A stretch of 20,417 bases of DNA from Hungateiclostridiaceae bacterium UBA1305. GTDB lineage: Bacteria; Bacillota; Clostridia; Acetivibrionales; DTU013. The notes under the pieces were generated by a model. It did not search any database. It had not been told where the DNA came from and saw only the letters and a list, made by a program, of their open reading frames with translations. This document shows, one piece after another, positions 13,589 through 20,417 of the stretch (position 1 is the stretch's first letter; each line of letters starts with the position of its first letter). The position numbers and the translations under genes are program-made. Where the stretch lies: positions 198,116 to 218,532 of the forward strand of contig DBTX01000072.1 of the NCBI GenBank assembly GCA_002307275.1, read 5' to 3'.

Positions 13589-15260
13589 ATCGCAATTTTT
13601 TGAGTGGTATAGCAAAAAATCGTTTGCCATTACAACCGCTTATTTGGATGGAGCGTTTTTCCTTGCCTCGCATTAATGCTTCTTTAGCTATCAGCGCGCT
13701 GACGACATCATCAAGACTGGCGGTAGAAACAAATTGATGGATTTTTTTCATAAGCTTGGCACTACGCAGACACAGCCTATCATTATAAATCAATCCATCG
13801 TGTTTCTCTTTCAACTGCCCCACACTATCTGCTAAACGAAAGCTGTCACTTTTAAAGAGTGTACGAATAAGTTCTAAGTAGTCTACCTTGTCTTGTTTAC
13901 TGTCCTCACTCAGGGTTGCTCGTTCATTCTGTGCCTTTACTAAAGCCGTGAGCAAATCTTGAAAAGAGCTGTTCTGAAGATGAGCCTGCTCGGGTGAAAT
14001 GAATTTTTTTTCTGTACAATAGGTGAGAAATAACTTATATGCAGTGCTTAGGCAGAAAAACGTCTCCTGGAGACGAGCATGTATCCCAAAATTCACCTTA
14101 CGGTATTCAGTCAGCCACTTTGCCAGTAAGTCCCGAATCTCATGGTAGTGTGAGATAAACCAAGTGATGAAATAGTGATAAAAGGTAGAGAGAAGAAGCG
14201 GTTCTTTCTGGCACTGGTGTAATTTTACAGGGTCAATAGGGGTTGAAAATTTAACAGGCAATAAGCGGGCGGCATCCGAACCTGTCCCAATGAGATATTC
14301 CCCTGTAACTATGACACCGCATCGAGGTTGTCTCGCTACAACTTGATTACCGCTCATGCGTGCGCGCCCACTACTGTCACCAACAATTCGCGTAAGTTCG
14401 ATTAGTGTCTTCTCCTGATTTCGCTTCGTTTCGCTCGAATTGGCCGGAAATAAGTCATCCAAAACGACAGCACAATCGCTCTTTTCATATAGAATTGTTT
14501 CAGCCGCTGCACAACTTGCATTCAATCTCATCGGATGCTCAATCCCCTTGTCGCGGTTGTACAGCTGTGTTTGGAATGCGGCATAAGTTGTCTTTTTTAA
14601 CCCAGTCTTCCCAACTATGAACACAATGCAACGTGGGGTTACGCAAATATCTAGATATGCAGCGCGCAAAACACTTAAAAGGCACTGAGAAAAAATCACG
14701 TTCCCGGCATCTGGGCTCAGATTTACAACCTGCAGCATCCCGGTAACTGCTTGACGTTCAGAATAGCGCTCTAGGTCAATCACCAACCTATCCGGCAACG
14801 GTTCAAATGCGACATCAGGTTTTTGCTCTATGCCGAGAGGCCAGACTAGCTGGTTTCCCGTACAAAATAGAGGAACGTCTTCAACGATATGCGCCCCTAG
14901 GCGACTAATGTGATACTGCTTTGCTACTGGGACAGAATACAAAGCGGAACCGATGATAAATGCGAGGTATTTCATTGCTTTCGAACAATCAGGGTTTAGC
15001 TGGCATCTTTGGTCTAAATCAAACCACTTGGTGGCTTCCAAGTCAGAAAGTGGCAAGGTCATTAAATTGCTTTCTTCCTCATTTGTGAAAAAGCAACTCA
15101 ACCTAACAAAAGATTCAATTTTCCCATCAGATTCGAGTTCCACCTTATTATGTACACGAGGCAAGAAAGAGCATATGTACTGCTCCTTCCATAAAAGTCC
15201 AGTGTCAGAAAAGCTTACCTCTGGCGGTAGCTTATTGATATATTCATCCAAATCATTCAT
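13587..15260 (-). CDS. P-loop ATPase of DUF927-like type, mobile-element replication or DNA-processing protein
   Basis: A 557-residue soluble protein with one recognisable ATPase core. In the numbering from ATG 15260, CIVFIVGKTGLKKTTYA (about 211-227) is a Walker A loop in which the second glycine is replaced by lysine. DCAVVLDDLFPA (about 262-273) is a Walker B strand. This altered loop recalls the DUF927-type helicase/ATPase proteins of phages and plasmids, as does the following RMSGNQVVARQP...GVIVTGEYLIG. The N-terminal 200 and C-terminal 200 residues are not recognised; the latter may be helical and DNA-binding. The ATG at 15260 is chosen because it overlaps the stop of the upstream gene by 8 bases (ATGAATGA), giving coupled translation. 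An ATG at 15272 lies directly on the AAGG ribosome site. A role in replication of the excised element is plausible but inferred. Confidence 0.75.
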   Translation of the reverse strand: MNDLDEYINKLPPEVSFSDTGLLWKEQYICSFLPRVHNKVELESDGKIESFVRLSCFFTNEEESNLMTLPLSDLEATKWFDLDQRCQLNPDCSKAMKYLAFIIGSALYSVPVAKQYHISRLGAHIVEDVPLFCTGNQLVWPLGIEQKPDVAFEPLPDRLVIDLERYSERQAVTGMLQVVNLSPDAGNVIFSQCLLSVLRAAYLDICVTPRCIVFIVGKTGLKKTTYAAFQTQLYNRDKGIEHPMRLNASCAAAETILYEKSDCAVVLDDLFPANSSETKRNQEKTLIELTRIVGDSSGRARMSGNQVVARQPRCGVIVTGEYLIGTGSDAARLLPVKFSTPIDPVKLHQCQKEPLLLSTFYHYFITWFISHYHEIRDLLAKWLTEYRKVNFGIHARLQETFFCLSTAYKLFLTYCTEKKFISPEQAHLQNSSFQDLLTALVKAQNERATLSEDSKQDKVDYLELIRTLFKSDSFRLADSVGQLKEKHDGLIYNDRLCLRSAKLMKKIHQFVSTASLDDVVSALIAKEALMRGKEKRSIQISGCNGKRFFAIPLKKLR

Positions 15261-15621
15261 TGCCAGCACCATCCTTACCAGTTAGGTATAAGGTTCTGCT
15301 TTTTGGCGGTGTGGTAAACTTCTGTAGTACTCCATTGAGAACCAAAGATACTAGAGTGGGGGCAGCTTTGTTAAAGATGTCGCCCCAAACGTTCTGAACC
15401 GACTGTCGCGGTGTTCCGGTTTGAACAAACCTTCCGAGTCTTTCGAGCTCCCGTTCCAGATATTTTAGCTTACGATCAAGCTTTTTTACTTTTTTGCCTT
15501 TACTTTTGCGATGTTTGCGTTTTTTTGTAGTTTTTTGCAATTGTTCACGAAGCTCATCTACCATTGTGAGTATCTCATGATTGTTAGTTGGTGCAGCCTC
15601 GGTAAAAAAAATGTCTTCCAT
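15253..15621 (-). CDS. Small basic coiled-coil protein coupled to the ATPase (122 aa)
   Basis: An unrecognised protein beginning MEDIFFTEAAPTNNHEILT. A helical MVDELREQLQ segment is followed by a strongly basic stretch (TTKKRKHRKSKGKKVKKLDR), then LKYLERELERLGRF and a hydrophobic APTLVSLVLNGVLQKF near the C-terminus. The basic block suggests nucleic-acid binding and the hydrophobic heptads suggest a coiled coil. AGGGA lies 8 bases before the ATG at 15621. An earlier in-frame ATG at 15639 would place the ribosome site inside the gene. The stop codon overlaps the ATPase start by 8 bases, so the two are probably made in a fixed ratio and may act together. Confidence 0.72.
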   Translation of the reverse strand: MEDIFFTEAAPTNNHEILTMVDELREQLQKTTKKRKHRKSKGKKVKKLDRKLKYLERELERLGRFVQTGTPRQSVQNVWGDIFNKAAPTLVSLVLNGVLQKFTTPPKSRTLYLTGKDGAGNE

Positions 15622-15689
15622 AAAAATTCTCCCTTTCAAATTTGGTAGTTAATTTTGTTGCAGATAAAGTGTAACAACCTATGTGCCTG

Positions 15690-15705
15690 TCCATATATAT
15701 ATGGA
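15690..15705. promoter_or_regulatory. 16-bp perfect palindrome upstream of the ATPase operon
   Basis: The 16 bases TCCATATATATATGGA are fully self-complementary. They lie 69 bases ahead of the first gene of the two-gene operon, where an operator would be expected. The sequence is AT-repetitive, so part of the symmetry may be chance. Confidence 0.45.
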
Positions 15706-15820
15706 ATAGACTATCCTCCTTGTAATTGAAGTAGATTCCCGATGTGCCAGTCCCATTCACCTCTCTTTCTTGACCATTGTGTGCATTGATTTCATCATAG
15801 AATTCGGATCAGTCGATTAC

Positions 15821-15842
15821 GTGAGTCCCGAAAGCGGGTCAC
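15821..15842. other. Small GC-rich hairpin
   Basis: GTGA-GT-CCCG-AAAG-CGGG-TCAC folds into a bulged 8-bp stem with an AAAG loop. It stands out in AT-rich surroundings and is part of the hairpin-dense 15640-16121 gap. Confidence 0.45.
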
Positions 15843-15866
15843 TATTAAAAAATTTTGTTAAAACAT

Positions 15867-15907
15867 GTGGTAGGGTGGTATTTTACCACCTATACCACGT
15901 ATTTTTT
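15867..15907 (+). terminator. Nested hairpin with T-run
   Basis: An inner stem GGTGGTA-TTT-TACCACC (15874-15890) is enclosed by GTGGTA/TACCAC (15867-15872 and 15893-15898). A T-run follows at 15902-15907, giving a plus-strand terminator shape. GTGGTA occurs once more directly after it (15909-15914). No plus-strand gene lies immediately upstream, so it may instead be an insulator or an origin structure. Confidence 0.5.
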
Positions 15908-15975
15908 GTGGTATAGACGATCAAATTCACCTTTGATAATCCACTATCCATTTGCGAAAATTTTACAATAAAAAA

Positions 15976-16063
15976 GATGCTCCGTAAAAACACGAAGCAC
16001 TCCATTTTTTCCACCTTTAAAATAAAAAGAAGTACTCCGCAAAATATGGAGCACTCCATTTTT
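15976..16063. repeat. Two imperfect ~35-base direct repeats with hairpin potential
   Basis: Copy 1 (15976-16010) and copy 2 (16029-16063) share a CTCCG core, an A-rich middle and the ending AGCACTCCATTTTT, about 54 bases apart. Each copy can fold: in the minus-strand RNA, copy 2 pairs AGTGCTCC with GGAGTACT and copy 1 pairs GTGCTTCG with CGGAGCAT. Copy 2 also holds the perfect palindrome ATGGAGCACTCCAT (16045-16058). Compensating differences between the copies suggest that the structure is what is kept. They lie just downstream of the 494-residue gene and could be its 3' region or replication iterons. Confidence 0.6.
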
Positions 16064-16121
16064 CTATCCAATATAAATACCCTATTTATTATCCATAATT
16101 ACTGCACCCAACATTTCTATT

Positions 16122-17606
16122 TTACAAACTGTTATAGTACAAGCTATGAAGCTTTAACATTTCGTCAATATTTGGGCATCCCAGTATTTTTATCAAAATG
16201 CTGTCGCAAGCATCTTCAAATTCTCTGAGCTTTTCCCTCATATCATGTCTTCCTATATTAGCATACCAGTGATCTGTGACTTTACGTACCCAATAAATCT
16301 GTAAAGCGTCATAAGGTTGCTTATTACCTTTTATTGCTCCTTGAACTTGTTGTTTTCTTTTACTTTGGTTCTCATAAGCGTGAAATACGTAATCAAAAGT
16401 CTCATTACTACAATCTGATATAATTGCTTGTAAACATGATATTATCCATAGTTCGGTAACTATATCCCCTATATTGATAAGCGGTCTTGTGCGAATACAG
16501 AATTCAATAATTCTATTCACTTTTTCTTTGTGGTATCGTATTCTTCTGTGATCTTCCTTATCTGTATCTACTTTCAAATAAATATATTTTGCTATTTCTG
16601 AAGCTTTTTCATCTATGTAGTTTTTAACATTATTGACGTCAACTTTTTTATTGTGAAATATTTTCATTTCTCTAACAAATTCTAATGGCACGTTATAATC
16701 TGTCCTCATCAGAATTTTATTAATAAACAATATATCTTTTATCTGACCAATTTGCTCATGTTGTAATATCTTCAAATATAGCGTTTCTATTGGTGAGTGT
16801 TTGTATTCTTTGTCTTTTAGGGCTATATCTATCGGTACTGAATTAAATAAACTAATTATACTTTCAAAATCACATTCATATTCATAACCTGCTAAATAAT
16901 CCATCTTTATAAGAGTATTTTCAAGAAGTTTATCCCATTCAGATACAACATAAGATACCGCATTTTTTATGTTGTTTTTTGCGGTTAAGGACAATTCTTT
17001 TTCAAGCGAATTATTAATCGTCTTAACAACTATTCCATTACTTGTTGCCATTCCCCAAAAAGAATTATCTATGTTTTCCATAGAAGGGTTACTAAGCAAT
17101 TCTAATACATTAGTTTTAGGAAAACACTTATGTTCCAACATGTAGAAGAAGTAAAGAATTTTACATATTTCTCCTTGCAGTCTGTGATTTTTGACATCAA
17201 ATAATTCAATCTTAAAGTCCAAATGCTTTTTTAATCGATCCTTTAAGCCACCCTGCCTATTAAGCTTTTTAACAAAATCTTCTATTTCTGCTTCTATATC
17301 GTTTTTATCTACTAAACTCATTTCAGTGATAATTTCTCTTGCCAGAGCAGAATCTTGGCATTCATTGTCAGCTAATTCATAGGGGTTTCCCATATCATAA
17401 ATATTTTCATAAGTATCTAACACTTGGCTTTTTTCTAATAAATAACGCTCAATAGTCTCCTCTACGGTCATGCTGCTATAAACAGAAAATATCCGTTCAT
17501 CTTTTATAGTGGCATAATTCGTCGATTGTTTGTAATTATCACTATCTATCTCAATGCCATTATTTTTTAAAAACTCCACCATACTTTGTTTTAAAAACTC
17601 CATCAT
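16122..17606 (-). CDS. Orphan 494-residue protein of unknown function
   Basis: A complete open frame with no family I recognise. GGGAG lies 7 bases before the ATG at 17606. The protein is soluble and mostly helical, rich in K, E, N and I, without membrane segments, P-loop, zinc cluster or nuclease motif that I can identify. Its N-terminus has a small duplication (MEFLKQS, MVEFLKNN). The C-terminal third contains RRIRYHKEKVNRIIEFCIRT and a lysine-rich KRKQQVQGAIKGNKQPYDALQ. The gene is clearly more AT-rich than its neighbours, which suggests a separate origin within the element. It is divergent from the DUF932 operon across a 199-base gap with palindromes. Such lone AT-rich genes in elements are often cargo, including phage-defence genes, but nothing here proves that. 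Confidence 0.8.
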   Translation of the reverse strand: MMEFLKQSMVEFLKNNGIEIDSDNYKQSTNYATIKDERIFSVYSSMTVEETIERYLLEKSQVLDTYENIYDMGNPYELADNECQDSALAREIITEMSLVDKNDIEAEIEDFVKKLNRQGGLKDRLKKHLDFKIELFDVKNHRLQGEICKILYFFYMLEHKCFPKTNVLELLSNPSMENIDNSFWGMATSNGIVVKTINNSLEKELSLTAKNNIKNAVSYVVSEWDKLLENTLIKMDYLAGYEYECDFESIISLFNSVPIDIALKDKEYKHSPIETLYLKILQHEQIGQIKDILFINKILMRTDYNVPLEFVREMKIFHNKKVDVNNVKNYIDEKASEIAKYIYLKVDTDKEDHRRIRYHKEKVNRIIEFCIRTRPLINIGDIVTELWIISCLQAIISDCSNETFDYVFHAYENQSKRKQQVQGAIKGNKQPYDALQIYWVRKVTDHWYANIGRHDMREKLREFEDACDSILIKILGCPNIDEMLKLHSLYYNSL

Positions 17607-17643
17607 ATATTTACTCCCGTTTTTTATTCCTTTAGCGAGCGAC

Positions 17644-17735
17644 TAATGCGGTAATGCATTATCTATTTCTTTCAATAATACTATAAAATGTGCTTATAAA
17701 AAAGCTGCATAGTTTTTTGCGCTAATATGCAAAAA
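17644..17735. promoter_or_regulatory. Divergent control region with two inverted repeats
   Basis: In the 199 bases between the divergent 494-residue gene and the DUF932 gene are TAATGC-GGTAAT-GCATTA (17644-17661) and TTTTTGC-GCTAATAT-GCAAAAA (17714-17735). Both have perfect arms. They are candidate operators for a regulator encoded elsewhere on the element. Confidence 0.5.
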
Positions 17736-17750
17736 TCGTATATGTATAGC

Positions 17751-17778
17751 TTTTACTTATATATTCTCTCAATATAAT
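17751..17778 (+). promoter_or_regulatory. Probable promoter of the DUF932-YqaJ operon
   Basis: A perfect TATAAT at 17773-17778 has only a weak -35 (TTTTAC, 17751-17756) 16 bases upstream. It lies 27 bases before the DUF932 ATG. The weak -35 suggests help from an activator. Confidence 0.45.
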
Positions 17779-17805
17779 CAAATAAACAAAAAGGAGAGAA
17801 TCAAA

Positions 17806-18741
17806 ATGCCAGCAAATGTAGAATCAATGTTTTATGTACGGGAAACACCATGGCATGGGCTTGGAACCCGTGTCGAAACTGCTCTCAGTTCGGAAGAGGC
17901 TCTAAAGGAATCAAGTCTTAACTGGACAGTTATGCAACGCCCAATTATGACAAGCGATTTTAAGTCCATTCCCGGATACAAGGCAAATATCCGAAAGATG
18001 GACGATACCGTACTTGGGGTTGTAACCGACAGGTACAAAATCGTTCAGAACTATGAAGCCTTTGAGTTTACGGATGACCTACTTGGTGAAGGTGTAAAGT
18101 ACGAAACTGCCGGAAGTTTGCAGAACGGCAGAAAAGTTTGGCTTCTTGCCAAACTGCCGAATAATTACATTATAGGCGGTGACAAAATAAGCCCATACCT
18201 CGTGTTCAGCAACAGCCATGACGGTTCTGGAAGTATCAAGGTGGCTATGACACCTGTCCGAGTCGTATGCCAGAACACCCTGAATTTAGCTTTACTTGAA
18301 GCAAAAAGGATATGGACCACGGTACATACTGGGGATATTAAAAGCAAGCTTGACGAAGCCAAAAAAACCCTGCTTTTTGCAGAGCTTTACATGGACAAGC
18401 TTGGAGCAGAATTCGACAGGCTTTCAAAAATCAAACTGTCTGATACTAAAGTAATGGAGTATATCGAAATGCTGCTGCCTATGGCTGATAACCCAACGGA
18501 AATTCAGCGTAAAAATGTTACGCAAATCAGGGATGACTTAAAGAAGAGATACTTTGACGCTCCTGACCTACGCCATGTTGGGAAAAATGCGTACCGTTTC
18601 ATCAACGCTGTGTCTGACTTTGCCACCCATGCCAAGCCCCTGCGGGAGACAGCCTCTTACCGTGAAAATGTTTTCGACAAAACAATAGCGGGAAACCCAT
18701 TGATTGACAAGGCTTATGAGATCATTCTGACTGTAGCGTAA
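17806..18741 (+). CDS. DUF932 phage/plasmid-like protein
   Basis: A 311-residue member of the DUF932 (phage/plasmid-like, TIGR03299) family, found on phages, plasmids and integrative elements and without a settled function. The N-terminus MPANVESMFYVRETPWHGLG is the family signature. It is followed by LGVVTDRYKIVQNYEAFEF, GRKVWLLAKLP, a PYLVFSNSHDGSGSIKVAMT core and RVVCQNTLNLAL. AAGGAGAG lies 7 bases before the ATG. It is the first of at least three plus-strand genes on the right side of the element, followed after 19 bases by the YqaJ exonuclease. In many elements DUF932 and recombination genes occur together, which suggests a role in DNA recombination or single-strand handling; that is inference. 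Confidence 0.93.
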   Translation: MPANVESMFYVRETPWHGLGTRVETALSSEEALKESSLNWTVMQRPIMTSDFKSIPGYKANIRKMDDTVLGVVTDRYKIVQNYEAFEFTDDLLGEGVKYETAGSLQNGRKVWLLAKLPNNYIIGGDKISPYLVFSNSHDGSGSIKVAMTPVRVVCQNTLNLALLEAKRIWTTVHTGDIKSKLDEAKKTLLFAELYMDKLGAEFDRLSKIKLSDTKVMEYIEMLLPMADNPTEIQRKNVTQIRDDLKKRYFDAPDLRHVGKNAYRFINAVSDFATHAKPLRETASYRENVFDKTIAGNPLIDKAYEIILTVA

Positions 18742-18760
18742 ATGGGAGGATGTATTGATT

Positions 18761-19705
18761 ATGTTTAAAATATTAACATCAACCGAGGGTCTATCAACCG
18801 AAGAGTGGCTGGAATTCCGAAGGTCAGGTATTGGAGGTTCTGATTCCTCAGTTGTATGTGGCATCAACCATTATAAATCGCCCATTGAACTTTGGATGGA
18901 AAAAACGGGTCAATGGCCGAATCAGGAAGCAGGAGAACCGGCATATTGGGGACAGCAGTTAGAATCTTTGGTACGGAATGAATTTACCAAGCGTACAGGC
19001 ATTGAGGTAACTCTGATAAAGCGAATACTGAAAAGCAAAGTCCACCCATTTATGCTCGCCAATCTTGACGGTATATGTGAACATCCGGATCACGGAACCT
19101 GTGTATTTGAAGCCAAAACAGCCAGCACTTTTAAGAGCGGAGAATGGGATGATGCCATACCGGATGAATATGTATTGCAAGTCCAACATTATTTAGCCGT
19201 AACCGGTTATACGGGCGCTTTTATTGCGGTACTGATAGGCGGAAATCAATTTAAGTGGAAATTTATAGAAAGAGATGAAGAATTGATAACCATGCTGATA
19301 CAACTGGAAGCAGAGTTTTGGGGGCATGTTCAATCGAACGTGCCTCCTTCTCTTGACGGTTCGGAGGCTGCTGCCAGGTTTCTAAGTGAACGGTTTCATG
19401 ATAGTATGCCGCAGTCAAGACTTGAATTGCCTCAAGGGGCTGCTCCATTAATTGAACAATATAATCTTGCATGTGGGGAAGTCGAGAAGCATACCGAAAA
19501 GAGGCTGGAAGCGGAAAATCTATTAAAACAGATGCTTGGCGAGAATGAAGCCGGAACTGTCAAGGATACGGTTGTTACGTGGAAAGCTGTTACTCAAGAG
19601 CGATTGGATTCAAAAACTCTAAAGGCCGAACACCCAACATTATTCCAGAAGTACGCAAATAAAACATCATATCGCCGGTTTTCTATCAAACAATCAACTA
19701 TGTGA
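18761..19705 (+). CDS. YqaJ-family viral recombinase exonuclease
   Basis: Phage-type alkaline exonuclease that resects double-stranded DNA for annealing-type recombination with a RecT/Beta-like partner. The 314-residue protein begins MFKILTSTEGLSTEEWLEFR, then GIGGSDSSVVCG (residues 23-34), the family's N-terminal motif. The PD-(D/E)XK site is intact: D103 in NLDG, E117 and K119 in FEAKT, and the following QVQHYLAVTG helix. GGGAGG (18744-18749) precedes the start. A TTG at 18755 with 5-base spacing is an alternative to the ATG at 18761 with 11-base spacing. The founding member, yqaJ, is a gene of the B. subtilis skin element, the interrupting element of sigK. Here too it is on an element that splits a sporulation gene. 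Confidence 0.94.
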   Translation: MFKILTSTEGLSTEEWLEFRRSGIGGSDSSVVCGINHYKSPIELWMEKTGQWPNQEAGEPAYWGQQLESLVRNEFTKRTGIEVTLIKRILKSKVHPFMLANLDGICEHPDHGTCVFEAKTASTFKSGEWDDAIPDEYVLQVQHYLAVTGYTGAFIAVLIGGNQFKWKFIERDEELITMLIQLEAEFWGHVQSNVPPSLDGSEAAARFLSERFHDSMPQSRLELPQGAAPLIEQYNLACGEVEKHTEKRLEAENLLKQMLGENEAGTVKDTVVTWKAVTQERLDSKTLKAEHPTLFQKYANKTSYRRFSIKQSTM

Positions 19706-19726
19706 ATCTGATATGGGAGGAACAGA

Positions 19727-20417
19727 ATGAACAATACAAATCTTAAAAATCACCTGAACGGAAAAGTGCAAAACATACAGGCCGAGCCAATGAAAGGAAA
19801 GATCGTAAATATGAAAGATACGCTATTAGGAACGGAAACCGCATTAACAACCGCCGATTCTGGTTATATCGCATTTACGACAAACGCGCTGGATATCATC
19901 AATGAAAACTTGAAGAATCAGCCTATTTCGTATCGGTTGTTTGATATCATCAAATCTCCGACAGGAGGTGGCACAGTCTTTACCGTAGCCGGCCTGAGTG
20001 GAGATGAAATTCAAAAAGAACTGACAGGTATTATTCTTGATTATGCCACACCAAGAGCATATTGGGAGACTACCAATCCGGTGGAAGGAACTCCGCCAGC
20101 CTGTTACAGTTCCGACAGCTTAATGTCATATGAAGGAAAAGCTTGCAGCCATTGTGTCTATAATGAATTTGGCTCAAAAGAAGGTGATTCTAGTGCCAAG
20201 GCATGTAAAGAGTCGGTTCTACTATACCTGCTTCGCCCAGACAACATTATGCCGGTCATTATCCGTATTCCTACATCAAGCAAATTCATCTTCCAGAGGT
20301 ACATGACAAGATTAATTGGCCGTCTAATTCCGCTATATGGCGTAGTGACAAAAATCACACTCGAAAAGGCAACCAGCAAGGCTGGGCAAGCGTACGCACA
20401 GTTCAACTTTGAAGCTG
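19727..20417 (+). CDS. Phage-type protein with four-cysteine motif, cut by window edge
   Basis: An open frame from ATG 19727 (GGGAGG, 6 bases upstream) running off the right edge, with 230 residues visible. The middle has four cysteines (C126, C140, C143, C160) spaced like a zinc site, in YEGKACSHCVYNEFGSKEG and AKACKESVLLYLLR. A conserved-looking IPTSSKFIFQRYMTRLIG and VVTKITLEKATSKAGQAYA follow. I recall the same pattern in unnamed proteins of phages and plasmids next to recombination genes. A single-strand-binding or annealing accessory role is plausible from its place behind YqaJ. It is not a clear RecT. The gene is 21 bases after yqaJ and surely in the same operon. Confidence 0.85.
   Translation, partial: MNNTNLKNHLNGKVQNIQAEPMKGKIVNMKDTLLGTETALTTADSGYIAFTTNALDIINENLKNQPISYRLFDIIKSPTGGGTVFTVAGLSGDEIQKELTGIILDYATPRAYWETTNPVEGTPPACYSSDSLMSYEGKACSHCVYNEFGSKEGDSSAKACKESVLLYLLRPDNIMPVIIRIPTSSKFIFQRYMTRLIGRLIPLYGVVTKITLEKATSKAGQAYAQFNFEA

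Larger units (their letters stand above)
11578..20417. mobile_element. Skin-like / prophage-like element inserted in cotJC (left part)
   Basis: From the cotJC break to the right edge all recognisable genes are of mobile-element type: a large serine recombinase, a P-loop ATPase of phage/plasmid style, DUF932, a YqaJ exonuclease and a Cys4 phage-type protein, plus orphans. The recombinase is at the element's very end beside the target gene, the usual place for these enzymes. At least 8.8 kb is inside the window, and the other boundary is not seen. Whether it is a prophage, an integrative element or a domesticated sporulation element is undecided. Confidence 0.8.

Noticed and set aside
15976..16063. 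CRISPR-like array
   Set aside because: Only two imperfect copies, no uniform spacers and no cas genes.
15883..16071. 62-residue minus-strand ORF with internal repeats
   Set aside because: It is the translation of the two hairpin repeats; no ribosome site, and the repeat pattern is explained by RNA/DNA structure.

Overview
The window looks like chromosomal DNA from an endospore-forming member of the Clostridia (Bacillota). The signs are a clostridial-type isoleucyl-tRNA synthetase, a YteA-type DksA/TraR protein, a spore-coat cotJC fragment, Gram-positive LexA (DinR) boxes and strong GGAGG-type ribosome binding sites. The left 11.6 kb is ordinary chromosome. From about 11.58 kb to the right edge it is a mobile element sitting inside cotJC.

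Positions 1-5.2 kb, plus strand: the 3' part of ileS; a 150-base gap with three consecutive stem-loops; aroB with a terminator; a 73-residue protein of unknown function; a DUF5665 membrane protein that probably starts at a rare CTG codon; and a YteA-like zinc-finger protein overlapping it. Positions 5.2-7.3 kb carry a membrane-anchored PAS-GGDEF-EAL cyclic-di-GMP enzyme with its own promoter and a 10-bp palindrome in the leader.

Positions 7.37-9.45 kb, minus strand, form an SOS region: dinB (Y-family polymerase) and a 78-residue companion gene under a promoter with a perfect LexA box. Upstream lies an unannotated 55-codon ORF whose promoter has a second LexA box between its -35 and -10 hexamers. 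Positions 9.5-10.3 kb encode a Phd-type antitoxin domain fused to a Uma2 nuclease-like domain. Positions 10.35-11.1 kb encode a TauE/SafE-type permease.

At 11.28-11.58 kb lies the last ~99 codons of cotJC with its terminator but without its 5' part. Immediately upstream, in the same direction, a large serine recombinase ends about 17 bases away. Rightward to the edge are accessory genes: a 49-residue ORF, a P-loop ATPase with a small basic partner, a hairpin-rich 500-base non-coding stretch, an AT-rich 494-residue orphan, and a divergent phage-type DUF932 / YqaJ exonuclease / Cys4-protein operon. The simplest reading is a skin-like or prophage-like element interrupting a mother-cell spore-coat gene next to its own recombinase, which raises the possibility of developmentally programmed excision. 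The other end of the element, and cotJC's 5' half, should lie beyond the right edge on the minus strand.
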